Source of the DNA: Dactylosporangium aurantiacum
Lineage (GTDB): Bacteria; Actinomycetota; Actinomycetes; Mycobacteriales; Micromonosporaceae
Direction: 5' to 3'
Assembly: GCF_000716715.1 (NCBI RefSeq)
Contig: NZ_JNYJ01000023.1
Span: forward strand, 94,001 to 158,000
Length of the DNA: 64,000 nucleotides
In this document: positions 9,366 through 20,009 of the stretch, in pieces
How the letters are laid out: each line of letters opens with the position of its first letter
How positions within the stretch are numbered: position 1 is the first letter of the stretch
Translations under genes and position numbers: made by a program
Notes under the pieces: model-generated
Databases searched by the model: none
Told to the model about the DNA's origin: nothing
What the model saw: the letters and a program-made list of their open reading frames with translations, nothing else

Positions 9366-11479
9366 GCCATGACCTGACCACGGTGGACGGCGGCCTGATA
9401 GACCTCGGCGAGCGACGCCGCCATGGACTGCACGGCGAAGTGCTCGCGGACCATGCGGTACGCGCGTTCGGCGCGTTCGTCGGCGTCCGCGGACGCGGCG
9501 AGGTCGAGTGTCGCGTGCATCGCCCGCGCCAACGTGTGCGGGCCGGTGTCGTCGACCAGCACGCCGGTGACACCGTCGTCGATGTAGGTCGCCGGGCCGC
9601 CACTGGCCTTGGCGACCACCGGCAGGCCGGCGGCGAGTGCTTCGAGAATGGCCAGGCCGAACTCCTCCTTGACGCTGCCGCTCACGTAGGTGCCGCCGGG
9701 TGCCACGAGCCCGGGCCGGCCCGTGCGGGCGGCGGCGAGCCAGCACGCGACGACGGTGTGCGGACGGTGGCCGGCGAGGATGAGGCCGTCCGCGGGCCGC
9801 AGGTCGCGCATCGCCGCGGTGACGCGATCCAGTTCGCGTCGCTCCTCCGGGGACGGATCGGCGAGGTCACCGCCGACGACGAGCAGGTTGCACCGGGCGC
9901 GCAGGTCGGCGTCGCCGGCCCAGGCGGCCACGACGGCCGGCATGTCCTTCACCCGGTGCAGCCGGCCGACGCTCACCGCCAGCGGCAAACCCCGCCGCTC
10001 GGGCGGCAGCGCGGCGACCAGTGCCTCCAGCTCGGCCAGTGCCGGGGTGGCGGCGCCCGCCGCCGCGGCCCGCGCGGCGTCGGTCACGGACAGGTCGATG
10101 CCCTCCGGCACGACGGTGCACCGCGGGTCGTCGTCGACGTCCAGCCCGAGCAGATCCTGGAGTGCGGCACGCAGTGACGGGCGGGGCAGCACGACCACCC
10201 GGTCGGCGCGCTGGGCGAGGTCGCGGACGAGCTTGGCCCGGTACCAGAAGTGCTCGCGTTCGTCGGCGTCGCCGAAGTTCGCGCGGGTGAGCCCGCCGTC
10301 GCGCTCGAGTGCACGGATGAGCGCGTGCGGGTCAGGGGCGAGGGTGAACACGACCGGTATGTCGAGCTCGTTGGCGACCTCGGCCGCGACGAGCGTCCCC
10401 ACGTCGGCCATCCGCAGGTGCAGCACGTCGACCGGGGACCCGCGGCGCAGCAGGCGGCGCAGGTTGCGGCGCACGGTCACGCGCGCCGACCAGGCGCCGG
10501 CGACGTCCCGCGCGTCCGCCGGCATCGGCACACCGAGCAGGTGATGACCCGCGCGTGGCGGGACCGTCGCGGCCGCGACCGCGTCGGCCAGGCTGCCCCG
10601 GGACAGGGTCAGCACCCGTCGTACGTCCGGAAGCCGCTCGAGCGCGTCACCGAGCCGCACCAGCAGCGTGGCGATGCCGCCGTTGTCACCCTTGCCCGTC
10701 CAGGTGAGCTGGTGGTCGAGGTCGGCGTGCAGGAACAGCTGGGCGACGGTGAGACCTTCGCCGGGCGACGGCGCCGGCGGGTCGAGGTCGGCCATCGCCA
10801 ACCGGGCCGTTTCCGCGAGCGGCCCAGAGCCGGACGACAGCCGCGCGACGATGGACGTCGCCGCCTGGTCACCGGTACGGTCACCGAGCGCGTCGACGGC
10901 GGCCATCCGTACGACGTCGGGCTCGTCGTCGCTGTCGGCGACGTGCCGCAGCGCCCGGCCGGCGATCGGCCCCGGGACCAGGCCGAGCATCTCGACCAGC
11001 CGGGCGCGCACCGTGGGTCCCTGCGCGGATGCGAGCGCACCTTCGACGGCGAGCGCCACGTGCTCGGCGGCGGCGCTGGACCAGGTCTCCAGGGTCCGCT
11101 GCGCCAGGACACCGGAGAAGCCGCCGGCCGTGACGAGCGCGACGAGGCGCCCGATCGCGTCAAGGCGCGGCAGCCGGGAGTTCAGGGCCCACGCGGCGTG
11201 CTCCCGGACGAATGCCCGCGGGTGCGAGAGCAGGTCGGACAGCACCGCGTCGGCGTCGTCGTCGAAGGCGCGGCCGAGCGCGTGCACCGCCGCGATGGCC
11301 GTCGGCTCGTCCGACGTGTCATCGACCGCCTGCGCCAGCAGTCGGACGGTGTCCTTGTCGGCACTGAGCGCGACCGCGCCGGCCAACGCATCGGCGATGT
11401 TCAGCACGTCGACGATCGACGGCGCGCGCCGCAGCCGTTCGAGCACCGGACGTACAGGCGTGTCGTGCAGGGCGTTCAC
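9362..11479 (-). CDS. GT4 glycosyltransferase with N-terminal HEAT-like repeats
   Basis: This 705-residue protein is a fusion. Residues about 20-260 are helical repeats of HEAT type (LLSHPRAFVREHAAWALN, VVRMAAVDALGD). Residues about 270-700 are a GT-B, GT4-type domain similar to sucrose-phosphate-synthase-like enzymes, starting HADLDHQLTWTGKGDNGGIA and containing KEEFGLAILEALAAGLPVVA, the conserved E-x7-E donor-binding motif. The start is GTG at 11479, with GGGAAAGG eight bases upstream; the longer open frame has no such site. It heads a two-gene operon with the GT1 enzyme. The HEAT part may mediate protein contacts; its partner is unknown. Confidence 0.82.
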
Positions 11480-11635
11480 AGGCAGTACCTTTCCCGCGGT
11501 CACCCTGAACTTCGGGCCGGCCGGGCCTGCTGGATGCGGCATGTCGGATTCGTCACGCCGAGTTCACCGAGTCGTCGATCCGCGGGTACCTTCGTCACCT
11601 CCAGCCGCTGTGCACGACTCCGAAGGAGTCTCAGG

Positions 11636-11860
11636 ATGATCGAATTCACCAGTGCCATCGGTCCTCTCGCCATGTGGTTCGGTCCCGCTGCCGGCGACCG
11701 CGAAGCCTCGAAGTCCGCCGACAGCACAGGTCCCGACGCCGCCACCGAAGACGTCGATCGCCGCCCTGAGCCCGACCCGCGGACCGCCGCGCCGCTCACG
11801 GGGCGACCCAGCTGGACATGGACGACCCGCCCAGGCGGAGGGCGCCGAGGGTACCGGTGA
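11636..11860 (+). CDS. Small hypothetical protein
   Basis: This 74-residue reading frame starts MIEFTSAIGPLAMWFGPAAG. Its main support is an AAGGAG site seven bases before the ATG, and its position divergent from the GT4 gene. The N-terminal 15 residues are mildly hydrophobic and the rest is charged and disordered-looking. I recognise no family. It could be a spurious frame in an otherwise empty 560-base interval. Confidence 0.35.
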   Translation: MIEFTSAIGPLAMWFGPAAGDREASKSADSTGPDAATEDVDRRPEPDPRTAAPLTGRPSWTWTTRPGGGRRGYR

Positions 11861-12045
11861 ACCGACACGAACCCGCGCTCAGCGGCCGGGCGGTGCGTCC
11901 GCTGCGCCGTGCACCCGCACCAGCCGCCAACCGGCGATGCCCAGGGTTCCGTGATCGCCTGCCGCCGGGGCGGCGTCGATCGCGACTGCGGCGCGACACC
12001 ACGTCTTGCCGCCACGCGCGTCGCGGACAGCCGGGCTCGCTCCCG

Positions 12046-13815
12046 TCACCGCCGTGACCGCTCGCGCTTGCGTTGGTACATGGCGACATCCGCACGGTGC
12101 AGCAGCTGCTCCATCGACTCGCCCGCGCGATGGACCGCGACGCCGACGCTACCGCTGATCTGCGCCACGCCGACCGTCAGCACGAACGGCTCGTCGAGCG
12201 CGGCACCGAGACGTTTCGCCACGTCGGCGGCGTGACAGGCAGCCGCGACACCCTGCAGCAGCACCACGAACTCGTCCCCGGCGAGCCGGGCAAGCAGCCC
12301 GTCGGCGGGAACGACGCCACGCATCCGGTCGGCTGCCGCGACCAGCAGCTCGTCACCCGCACGATGGCCGAGGTTGTCGTTGACATCCTTGAAGCGGTTG
12401 AGATCGAGGAGCAACAGCGCTACCGGGTCGCCGGCCATGTCCGTCACCGCGGAATCCAGCCGCGCGAGGAACTGTGCCCTGTTCGGCAGGCCGGTGAGCG
12501 CGTCGTGCATCGCAGCGTACCGAGCCTGCGCCTCCGAACGGCATCGGCGCAACGCACTGGAGACCGTGACGCCGACGGCATCGGCGCTGACGCGCTCGTC
12601 GACGGAGAAGGTAGCTCTTCGCCCGCAACGCCGCACCATCAGTACCCCGCCCTCGGTCAGCGGCACGGCGAGTGTCGCTGCCGAACGCGTCCTCACCTCG
12701 CGACTGCGGCTGTCGGCGACGCCATCGGCGAACAGCTCCTCGAGCGGTGGGAGCGGACCGCCGTCAGCGGCGGCCACCTGCGCAACGCCCAATTCGCTTC
12801 GGTACAGCAGCGCTACAACGTCGGCGGACATGGCCGCCCGCACCTGCTCGACAATGTGCCGCACCAGCCGGTGCTCGTCGTCCTCCGACAATGCCCTGGT
12901 GCCGAGTTCGGCCACCAGTGCGTGCAGACGGCGAGCTCGTTCGCGATCGTTGATCAGCTGGGCCACTCGGACGATGAGCAGCACGACGATGCCCAGCACG
13001 CCGAGGCCACCGAGGGACATCAGCCGGTCACCGCCGACCTCGACGAACACCCCGGCGATGGCCAGCGACAGGGCGACACCGAGCAGCACGACCCTCGCGT
13101 ACGGCAGGTCACCGCGCCGCTCGACCGGCACCGTCAACGCGGTCATGCCTGGCGCGAGCGCGGCCGCGCCCAGCAGCAGGCGACTGAGCCCGGCGAGAAT
13201 GTCGGCACCCACGACCGAGTCGATGATGCCGCTGTTCGTCATCGCCAGCGAGATGCCGATGAACTGGCCGGCAACGGAGCCGAGGAGCAGCAACCACGCG
13301 CTCGGTGACCGCCGCGCCAGGAACAGCAGGCGAAGGCTCGCCGCCAGCGTCACACTGGCGGTCACCGTCAACACCAGCACCACCTGCTGCGGCACGACCG
13401 CTCGGTCCGGCTGCCCGGCAAGGAGCAACTGCCGCAGGCCGACAGCGAGCGCGAGCGCGAGGATCCAGCCGTCGAACGCCTCCTCGCGGTCCTTACCGCC
13501 CCGCATCCGGACCAGCGACAGCGGTGCGACGAGGAACGCGAGGTTCCCGATGAGCACCACGAAGATCATCACGGCTTGCGGCGTAGCTCCGCCGGTCAGC
13601 ATCTTCGGAAACGCCGTGCAGCTGATACCGACCGCAAGTACCAGCCAGATCCAGGCACCGCGCGGCCGGTACGACCGCACTCCGACGGCGACGGCGGCCA
13701 CGGCGACGACAGCGGTACAGACGCCTGCGAGAGTCTCGGCCGCCGGGACACCGGCGACGAGCACGGCCATGAGGAACGCACCGAGCGCGGTGTACCCTAC
13801 TGCCCACCTGCTCAC
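12046..13815 (-). CDS. Membrane-bound GGDEF-domain protein (putative diguanylate cyclase)
   Basis: This 589-residue protein has about ten hydrophobic segments (residues about 7-285), a linker with a GAF-like region (about 300-420), and a GGDEF domain (about 430-585). The signature reads AGDEF at residues 512-516. LLLDLNRFKDVNDNLGHRAGDELL supplies the metal- and GTP-binding residues, and DALTGLPNRAQF is the usual domain start. A Gly-to-Ala change at the first signature position is tolerated in some active cyclases. I see no RxxD inhibitory site at the standard spacing. It would make cyclic di-GMP in response to a membrane signal. The GTG start at 13815 lacks a clear ribosome site, so the exact N-terminus is uncertain. 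Confidence 0.85.
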   Translation of the reverse strand: MSRWAVGYTALGAFLMAVLVAGVPAAETLAGVCTAVVAVAAVAVGVRSYRPRGAWIWLVLAVGISCTAFPKMLTGGATPQAVMIFVVLIGNLAFLVAPLSLVRMRGGKDREEAFDGWILALALAVGLRQLLLAGQPDRAVVPQQVVLVLTVTASVTLAASLRLLFLARRSPSAWLLLLGSVAGQFIGISLAMTNSGIIDSVVGADILAGLSRLLLGAAALAPGMTALTVPVERRGDLPYARVVLLGVALSLAIAGVFVEVGGDRLMSLGGLGVLGIVVLLIVRVAQLINDRERARRLHALVAELGTRALSEDDEHRLVRHIVEQVRAAMSADVVALLYRSELGVAQVAAADGGPLPPLEELFADGVADSRSREVRTRSAATLAVPLTEGGVLMVRRCGRRATFSVDERVSADAVGVTVSSALRRCRSEAQARYAAMHDALTGLPNRAQFLARLDSAVTDMAGDPVALLLLDLNRFKDVNDNLGHRAGDELLVAAADRMRGVVPADGLLARLAGDEFVVLLQGVAAACHAADVAKRLGAALDEPFVLTVGVAQISGSVGVAVHRAGESMEQLLHRADVAMYQRKRERSRR

Positions 13816-14029
13816 TGCATGCAGTTCGGTCGGGGCAGGGCAATCTTGAGGACTCCGGCCGGTGGCTCACGATGCGCACCGTCATGGTCCCGGCGGCATC
13901 GGGCGGTCAGCGGCGTCACCCGGCCTCGAGTCATACTGGCCACGGTGTGGTGGTCACACCCGCCAGCTCGGCAGCCGCGCGGTAACCACCCATGAGGTCG
14001 TGAAGCTCCAGGATTTCCAGGATGTCGTG

Positions 14030-15952
14030 TCACAGCGCGCTCGGCACCGGCGAAGCCACGCGGTCGTGAACGTACCGGCGAATCAACGGGGCGACGGTGA
14101 ACCGCCCGTCCGGATCCTCTCGGACGAGGTGGGCGGCGCACAGCAGGTCCAGCCAGCGCGCTGCGGCGGTCGTGCCTCCGCCGGTGAGCGCGGCGGCCGT
14201 GGCCGGCGACACCGGACCGGTCGTGGCTGTGCCCATGCGGTGCAGCAGCTGGCGGGCCGGTGCGGGCAGCAGCCCGTGCGACGTGTCCAAGGTGCCGGTG
14301 AGGGCCGCCCACGCCGGGTCCATCCGCCGCCATGCCCGCAGGCCGTGGGCGGTCCGCAGCTCCTGCACCAGGGTGCTGATGCGGCGGTGCGGCCGGTCCA
14401 GCAGGGTGCCGGCGGCGATCCGCAGCGCCAACGGGAGTCCCGCGCACAATCGTACGAGGTCCGTGGCCGCGTCCGGCTCGGCGTGCACCCGGGCGGCGCC
14501 GACGAGCGCGCCGAGCAGCTGCCGGGCCGCGGCCGTCGACAGCGGGCCCACCTGGACCCTGGCCATGTCGTGCCTGGCGGTCAGCGCACCGAGCCGGACC
14601 CGGGCGATGATCACCACGAAGGCTTCGGAACCGCCCGGCAGCAGCGGTTCGACCTGTGCGATCGAGCTGGCGTCGTCGAGCAGCAACAGGACGCGCCGGC
14701 CGGCCAGGACGGACCGTAACCGCGCCGCCGCCTCGAGCACGTCGCCGGACGGGCCGGGCACGCCGAGGGAGCGCAGCAGTCTGGCCAGCGCGTCGGCGGG
14801 TTCGACCGGTCCGGAGGGGCCGTTGAGCTCCAGGTAGAGCTGGCCGTCGGGGAACTGGCCGGCGGCCCGGTGCGCCCAGTGCACGGCCAGGGCCGTCTTG
14901 CCGGAGCCCGGCGGTCCGTGCACGAGCACCGCGGGTGCGGCCCGGGGCCCGTCGCGGGGCGGCAGACCGTGCGGTGGTACTGGCGCCCGCTGAACCGTGC
15001 CGGCGGCCTGGTCCAGCAGGCTCAGCTGCTGCGCGCGTTCGGTCAGGCCGGCGGGTACGGCGGGCAGCTCCCGCCGCACCGCCGGGGTGCGCACCTGGAC
15101 GGTGCTCGGGCGCCTGGGCCGGGCGAGCGGGCCGGACACCTCGGCGTCGACGGTGTCGCCGTCGCGGCGCAGGATCGCCAGGTTGAGCGACTGCAGCATC
15201 GGGCCCGGCTCCAGTCCGAGCTGTTCGGTCAGGATGCGTCGGGCGGTGCGGTACGCGGCCAGGGCGTCGGCCTGCCGGCCGGCGCGGTACAGGGCCGCCA
15301 TCAGCAGACCGTGCAGTTCCTCCCGGAACGGGTGCGCCACCGTCATCGCCCGCAGCGGTTCGACGAGGTGCGCGGGACGCCCGAGCCGGAGTTCCAGCCG
15401 CACCCGGTGCTCGAACGCCAGCAGCCACCGCTGCTCGATGCCGTGCGCGGCACTGGCCAGGTACGGGGTGGTGAGCCCGTCGAGGGCCGGGCCGCGGCGC
15501 AGCTGGAGCGCCTGGCCGAGCAGCGCCGCCGCCCGGGCCGCGGCGCCGGCGGCCTCCAGCCGTTCGGCGGTGCCGGTCAGCGCGCGGAACTGGTCCAGGT
15601 CGAGGTCCCCGTCGCGGGGTCTGATGGTGTACCCGCCGGGCGCGGTGCCGATCAGTGCGTCGGCGGACGGCACCAGCTGCAGGGTCCGGCGCAGCCGCCC
15701 GATGCGGTTCTGCACCTGGATCCGTGCGCTGGCGGGCGGGTCGGCGCCCCAGGTGGCCTCGACGAGCTGGTCGGTGGAGACCACCTTGCCGGCGTCGAGG
15801 AGCAGCGTCGCCAGCACCGCGCGGCTGCGCACGCCGCCGATCGCCAGTGTCTGTGCGCCGATGGTGACGGTGAGCGGTCCCAGCAGCCGGAACAGCGCCG
15901 GCCCGGCGTCCGGTGCCGGTGCGCTGTCCGGGTCTTGCCGCGCTGCACGCAT
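14030..15952 (-). CDS. SARP-family transcriptional regulator (BTAD plus NB-ARC)
   Basis: This 640-residue regulator has an OmpR-like winged helix (residues about 15-105), a bacterial transcriptional activation domain (about 115-260, containing HPFREELHGLLMAALYRAGR), and an NB-ARC-like ATPase with P-loop HGPPGSGKTALAVHWAH and LLLLDD as Walker B. It lacks the TPR tail of AfsR, so it is a medium-length SARP. The ATG at 15952 has GAGGGGGG upstream. Tandem TCAAGGT heptamers lie 58-100 bases upstream of this start. It lies directly downstream of the LamG gene on the same strand, with a hairpin between them. SARPs activate secondary metabolite or secreted-protein genes; the target here is inferred only from position. 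Confidence 0.88.
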   Translation of the reverse strand: MRAARQDPDSAPAPDAGPALFRLLGPLTVTIGAQTLAIGGVRSRAVLATLLLDAGKVVSTDQLVEATWGADPPASARIQVQNRIGRLRRTLQLVPSADALIGTAPGGYTIRPRDGDLDLDQFRALTGTAERLEAAGAAARAAALLGQALQLRRGPALDGLTTPYLASAAHGIEQRWLLAFEHRVRLELRLGRPAHLVEPLRAMTVAHPFREELHGLLMAALYRAGRQADALAAYRTARRILTEQLGLEPGPMLQSLNLAILRRDGDTVDAEVSGPLARPRRPSTVQVRTPAVRRELPAVPAGLTERAQQLSLLDQAAGTVQRAPVPPHGLPPRDGPRAAPAVLVHGPPGSGKTALAVHWAHRAAGQFPDGQLYLELNGPSGPVEPADALARLLRSLGVPGPSGDVLEAAARLRSVLAGRRVLLLLDDASSIAQVEPLLPGGSEAFVVIIARVRLGALTARHDMARVQVGPLSTAAARQLLGALVGAARVHAEPDAATDLVRLCAGLPLALRIAAGTLLDRPHRRISTLVQELRTAHGLRAWRRMDPAWAALTGTLDTSHGLLPAPARQLLHRMGTATTGPVSPATAAALTGGGTTAAARWLDLLCAAHLVREDPDGRFTVAPLIRRYVHDRVASPVPSAL

Positions 15953-16009
15953 CGTGCCCCCCTCGTCCGGTGACGCGTGGGCCCAGCATGATCGGCGGTG
16001 CCTGACGGA

Positions 16010-16051
16010 ACCTTGACGAGACCTTGATCGAGACCTTGACCAAGACTTTGG
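16010..16051 (-). promoter_or_regulatory. Tandem TCAAGGT heptamers, candidate SARP-binding site
   Basis: Read on the minus strand, towards the SARP gene, TCAAGGT occurs three times exactly (16010-16016, 16021-16027, 16033-16039) with a fourth degenerate copy at 16045-16051. The pitch is 11, 12 and 12 bp. Direct heptamer repeats about one helical turn apart, similar to TCAAGGC/TCGAGNN, are the established SARP operator type. Confidence 0.55.
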
Positions 16052-16095
16052 CAGCGGCACGGACGGGATCTGGGCGGGAGCCTGCCGGTGCCGCG

Positions 16096-16129
16096 GCCGG
16101 CCGGCCGTGGTGGTCCACGGCCGGCCGGC
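16096..16129 (-). terminator. 15-bp hairpin after the LamG gene
   Basis: Two 15-base arms built from GCCGGCCGGCCGTGG and its complement pair perfectly around a TGGT loop. The hairpin starts about 20 bases past the stop codon of the LamG gene and separates it from the SARP repeats. Confidence 0.65.
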
Positions 16130-16149
16130 ACTGCGCTGCCGCCGAGCTG

Positions 16150-19100
16150 TCAGGCGGCCAGCTTCGCGACCTCCGCCGGCGGCATCGCACCCGCGTACAT
16201 GCGCACGTCGTCGATGTCGCCGGTCCAGAAGTCGGTGATCAGCGCGTTCCATTTGCCCCGGCCGATGGTGAACGGGCCGCCCGCCTGCCACCGCGGGCCG
16301 GTCGGCACGGTCACCGCGAGCACGCCGTCGAGGTACAGGCTCAGCTGGCCGGCCACGGCGTCACGCACGGCGGTCAGCTGCACCCAGTCGCCGGAGACGC
16401 ACGTACCGGAGTTGGCGTACGCCGCTGAGCTGCTGGTCGAGTCGGCCGACCTGACCAGCATCGACCAGTACGGCGTGCTGTCGGTCCGGCAGCCCAGGAA
16501 GAACCCGGAGATGGTCGCCCCGTCCTGCGCCAGTGCCGTGCGTGCGGCACCGCCCCCGGTCCAGCGCACCCACCCGGCGACCGTGTACGACTGGTCGGTG
16601 TACACCGCGGGTCCGGCCGTGGCCAGGAACTGGTTGGTGCCGTTGAACGACGCGGCCGAGACCGGTCCGTCGCCGCGGTCGTCGGTCCAGGTCACCCCGC
16701 CGGTGGCGGTGGCGTCGCGGCCGTAGGCGGTGGCGTCGGTGCCGTCGCCGTCCAGCCGCCACCGGCCGACGAGCGTCGCCGCGCCGGGCGCCAGCTCCTG
16801 CGCCGACACCACCCGGTCCCAGACCTTGACCTCGGCGATGCTGCCGTCGAAGAAGTTGTTCGGCGTGCCCAGGTACCGGGCCCGGCCGATCAGCAGCGGC
16901 CCGGTCGCGCGCCAGTTGCCGGCCAGGGTGGCGCTGCCGGCGAGCTTACCGTTGACGTACAACCGGATCTGTCTGGCGCCGGCGTCGTAGACGGCGACCA
17001 GGTGCGTCCACACCCCGGTCGGGGCGGTGGCGTGCGCCGCACGCACGATGGTCGGCGCGCTGCCGTCGACGCTGTACATGTCCAGCGCCCACCCGGTGCC
17101 GGCCAGGTACTCCAGGGCGAAGCCGCAGTTGGTGGCGCCGTCCTGGCACAGCACCGCCCGGTGTGTCGTGGTGCTGTTCAGTTTCGCCCAGGCCGAGACG
17201 GTGAAGCTGCGGCTGGTGTCCAGGACCGGCCCGGCCGTCGCCGCGTACGTGGTGGTGCCGTTGAACGCCACCGAGGTCGGCGCCGCCTTCGCGGGGCCGT
17301 TGACGATCCGGCCGGCGGTGCCCGCGCCCCCGGCGGTCAGCGTCGCGGGGTGGGTGGTGCCCCGGCTGGTCGTGTCGGCCAGCGTGGTGCTGCCGGACGG
17401 CTCCCCCATGTCCCAGACCCCGACCGGGGCGGTGGCCGGGCCGAGGACGAACACGTATGTCGCCAGCGGGCTGGTGCGGCCGGAGCTGTCGACGGAGATC
17501 ACGTACAGGGTGCTCTGCCCGCCGTCGGTCGGGTCCTGCGGCTTGGGTGGTGGCGGCGTCAACGGCACGGTGATCGAGGCCCCGGGCGACGGTGCCGCCA
17601 CCTGGGTGGTGGGCGGGTCGGCCCAGCCCCACCGGTACGCGGTCACGTCACCCACGCCACTGGCGGTGAACGTGAAGTCGGCGGTCAGACCGACGGCGCC
17701 GTAGACGGAGTTGAGGTCGGTGCCGTAGACCGGTGAGGAGACCCCCGGCGCGACCTGCGGCGAGACCGTGTCCACCCGGAACTCGCAGTACCCGGACCAG
17801 GTGGAGCTGTCGGTGCCGGACGTGCCGTTGTAGGACCACGGGTCCTGGGTCTGCGCGCGCCACCGGTAGATGCCGTCGTTGACGAGACCGGACGGGATCT
17901 TGTACTGCCCGGTCGCGCCGGACGTCAGACTGGACTGGGAGCCCGAGCCGAGCGCGGTCCAGGCGGTGCCGGTCCACCGCTCCCAGGCGAACGCCGCACG
18001 CAGGTCCGTTTCGGTGTCCGGGTCGCTGACCACGGCGCGCAGGGTGGGCGTGGCCGTCGGTATCCCGGGTCGGGTGCTGCCGGCGCCGCAGCCGGTGCCC
18101 TCAGCGCTCAGTGAGGTCGGCACCCGAGGGACCGAGTTGTAGGTCACCGACAGTGTCGCGTCGTACCGGAACCGCTTCCAGCCGCCCGGCATGCTGCTCT
18201 CGCTGCCGGCCCGCAGCCCGAGCGTCAGCGTCGACCAGCCGCTGGTCAGAGCCTCGTTCACGCCACCGACCGCGTTGAACTCCACCCAGCCGGGTCCGTT
18301 CGTACAGCCGGACCTGCGGGCGATCGACACGCTGGCCAGCTGCTTCGTCCAGGTCGAGGCGTGGTTGTCCCAGGTGCTGCTCGCCGAGACCGCGCCGGTG
18401 CGCCACAGCTGCACCGCGTCAGCCGTGCAGTCGTAGGCGGAGGTCTCGTACGCGCTGAAGGTGGAGGCGAGCACGTGGCTGCCCCTGATCGCGGCGGGGA
18501 TGGTGAACTCCCAGGCCACCCGCTTGATGTTGTCGGCGTTGCAGGTCGATTCCAGTTGTACGTCGCACAGGCCGACGCCCTGGTCGCCGGTGAACTTGTA
18601 GGTGGGGTCGTCGCCGCCGAACCCGCTCTGGATCATCGCCCAGTCGCTGCGAGATGCGGTGACCGACGGGTCGACGTAGACGGGGAAGACGGTGGCCGGG
18701 TCGTCCAGCAGGGCGGGGTCCGCGGTGATGGTCAGGTCGGTGCCGGACACCGAGGTCGACATCGTGGCGATCCGGTCGCCGCCGACGGGCCGCTCAGCGG
18801 ATCTGCCGGCGGCGCCGCGGACCGCCGCCGCGCTGTCCGGGGCCGCGCCTGCGGCGTGCCGGTCACCGGTGGAGTCCCACATGCGTGGGGCGGGGCTGGT
18901 GAACTCGACCCGTCCCGCGCCGTCGGTCGCCTCGAACCCGCCGCCGGCGGCGCGCAACGTCAACCCGGCCGCGGTCAGCGAGAACCGCAGCGTCCGCAGC
19001 GCGGGGTTCGCCGCCGCGGCACGCTCGCGCAGCACCAGCACTTCCGAGAAGCCCTCCGGCTCGGCGGTCAGCACGAGGTCGACGCCGGGCTGGACGTCGC

Positions 19101-19719
19101 GGTAGGTGGCCGTCGAGCCGCTCAGCTGCGGCGCGGGCAGCGGCCACGGCAGGCCCAGGCTGACCTCCCGGCCGCCGGCGCCGAGCCGCGCCGCCGGCCC
19201 GGTGCCACCGGCGGACAGGCGCAGGTTCCCGGCGGCGGCGACCGGCACGACCTGCCCGCCGGCGAGGCGCAGGGTGGTGTCGATGGGCGTCCATGTGCCG
19301 TCGGGTCGGCGCACCCGGGTCGGCGCGGCGGTCACCTCGGTGGTCCACGACCCGTCCGGGTTGGCGAGGGTGCGCGAGCGTTCAGTACGCCGCGACAGGA
19401 TCTCGGCGGGCCGGCCGGTCGCCCTGGCGGCGGCGATGGACTCGGCGGCGTCGGGTGCGGCGGCGTTCTGCGCGGGGTCCTGCTGGGTGTTCTGCTGCGC
19501 CGGGTCGCTCGCCGGTGCCGGCGGTGGCGCGGCGCCGGCCGGTGCGGACAGCACCGGTGCCGTCTGGACCAGCACGGCGCAGAGCACGGCGGCGAGCAGT
19601 GACCGTGCCGGCCGCAGCCGCGCCAGTGGCCCGGGTCGTCGGCTGCCCGGCGGGCCCGGTACGACGGGACACGGACGGGCTCGCACGGCCACACGCGTGT
19701 TCCTGGGCCACCTGATCAT
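16150..19719 (-). CDS. Secreted DNRLRE and LamG domain protein
   Basis: This 1189-residue protein has an arginine-rich N-terminus and a hydrophobic export segment ending near SAPAGAAPP. The start at 19719 is chosen for a GAGGAG site four bases upstream; an ATG 12 bases earlier would place that site inside the gene. Residues about 340-510 resemble DNRLRE/CBM-like cell-surface modules (VYVDPSVTASRSDWAMIQSG). A fibronectin-like stretch follows, then two LamG-type concanavalin-fold domains (about 780-970 and 985-1180) with FTVSAWAKLNSTTTHRAVL and YTVAGWVRWTGG. These domains bind sugars or proteins outside the cell. It is divergent from the RHS gene across a 290-base promoter region; the pairing suggests joint function. 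Confidence 0.85.
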   Translation of the reverse strand: MIRWPRNTRVAVRARPCPVVPGPPGSRRPGPLARLRPARSLLAAVLCAVLVQTAPVLSAPAGAAPPPAPASDPAQQNTQQDPAQNAAAPDAAESIAAARATGRPAEILSRRTERSRTLANPDGSWTTEVTAAPTRVRRPDGTWTPIDTTLRLAGGQVVPVAAAGNLRLSAGGTGPAARLGAGGREVSLGLPWPLPAPQLSGSTATYRDVQPGVDLVLTAEPEGFSEVLVLRERAAAANPALRTLRFSLTAAGLTLRAAGGGFEATDGAGRVEFTSPAPRMWDSTGDRHAAGAAPDSAAAVRGAAGRSAERPVGGDRIATMSTSVSGTDLTITADPALLDDPATVFPVYVDPSVTASRSDWAMIQSGFGGDDPTYKFTGDQGVGLCDVQLESTCNADNIKRVAWEFTIPAAIRGSHVLASTFSAYETSAYDCTADAVQLWRTGAVSASSTWDNHASTWTKQLASVSIARRSGCTNGPGWVEFNAVGGVNEALTSGWSTLTLGLRAGSESSMPGGWKRFRYDATLSVTYNSVPRVPTSLSAEGTGCGAGSTRPGIPTATPTLRAVVSDPDTETDLRAAFAWERWTGTAWTALGSGSQSSLTSGATGQYKIPSGLVNDGIYRWRAQTQDPWSYNGTSGTDSSTWSGYCEFRVDTVSPQVAPGVSSPVYGTDLNSVYGAVGLTADFTFTASGVGDVTAYRWGWADPPTTQVAAPSPGASITVPLTPPPPKPQDPTDGGQSTLYVISVDSSGRTSPLATYVFVLGPATAPVGVWDMGEPSGSTTLADTTSRGTTHPATLTAGGAGTAGRIVNGPAKAAPTSVAFNGTTTYAATAGPVLDTSRSFTVSAWAKLNSTTTHRAVLCQDGATNCGFALEYLAGTGWALDMYSVDGSAPTIVRAAHATAPTGVWTHLVAVYDAGARQIRLYVNGKLAGSATLAGNWRATGPLLIGRARYLGTPNNFFDGSIAEVKVWDRVVSAQELAPGAATLVGRWRLDGDGTDATAYGRDATATGGVTWTDDRGDGPVSAASFNGTNQFLATAGPAVYTDQSYTVAGWVRWTGGGAARTALAQDGATISGFFLGCRTDSTPYWSMLVRSADSTSSSAAYANSGTCVSGDWVQLTAVRDAVAGQLSLYLDGVLAVTVPTGPRWQAGGPFTIGRGKWNALITDFWTGDIDDVRMYAGAMPPAEVAKLAA

Positions 19720-20009
19720 GGTGCTCCTCATCGGGTTGGCCGGGCCGGTCCGGGCCGGATGATCCCCGGGGGCTGACGGCGACGCACGGTCATGCTCGGC
19801 GGCGCCGTCACCGATTTCTCATCGATCCGCCGCTCGCGGACGCGGACGCCGCCGGTGCCGGGACGCTCGGGCGCGCCGGACCGTCCGTGGGAGCGCGGGC
19901 GAGCCGTGAGCGGACGATGAGGCATCGATGACGGCCGTGTCGATGCTGAACGGGCCCGTTTGTCCGTCCCGGCGCTCGGGTGTGTCGCGGTTCGCGGGAG
20001 GGAGCGCAG

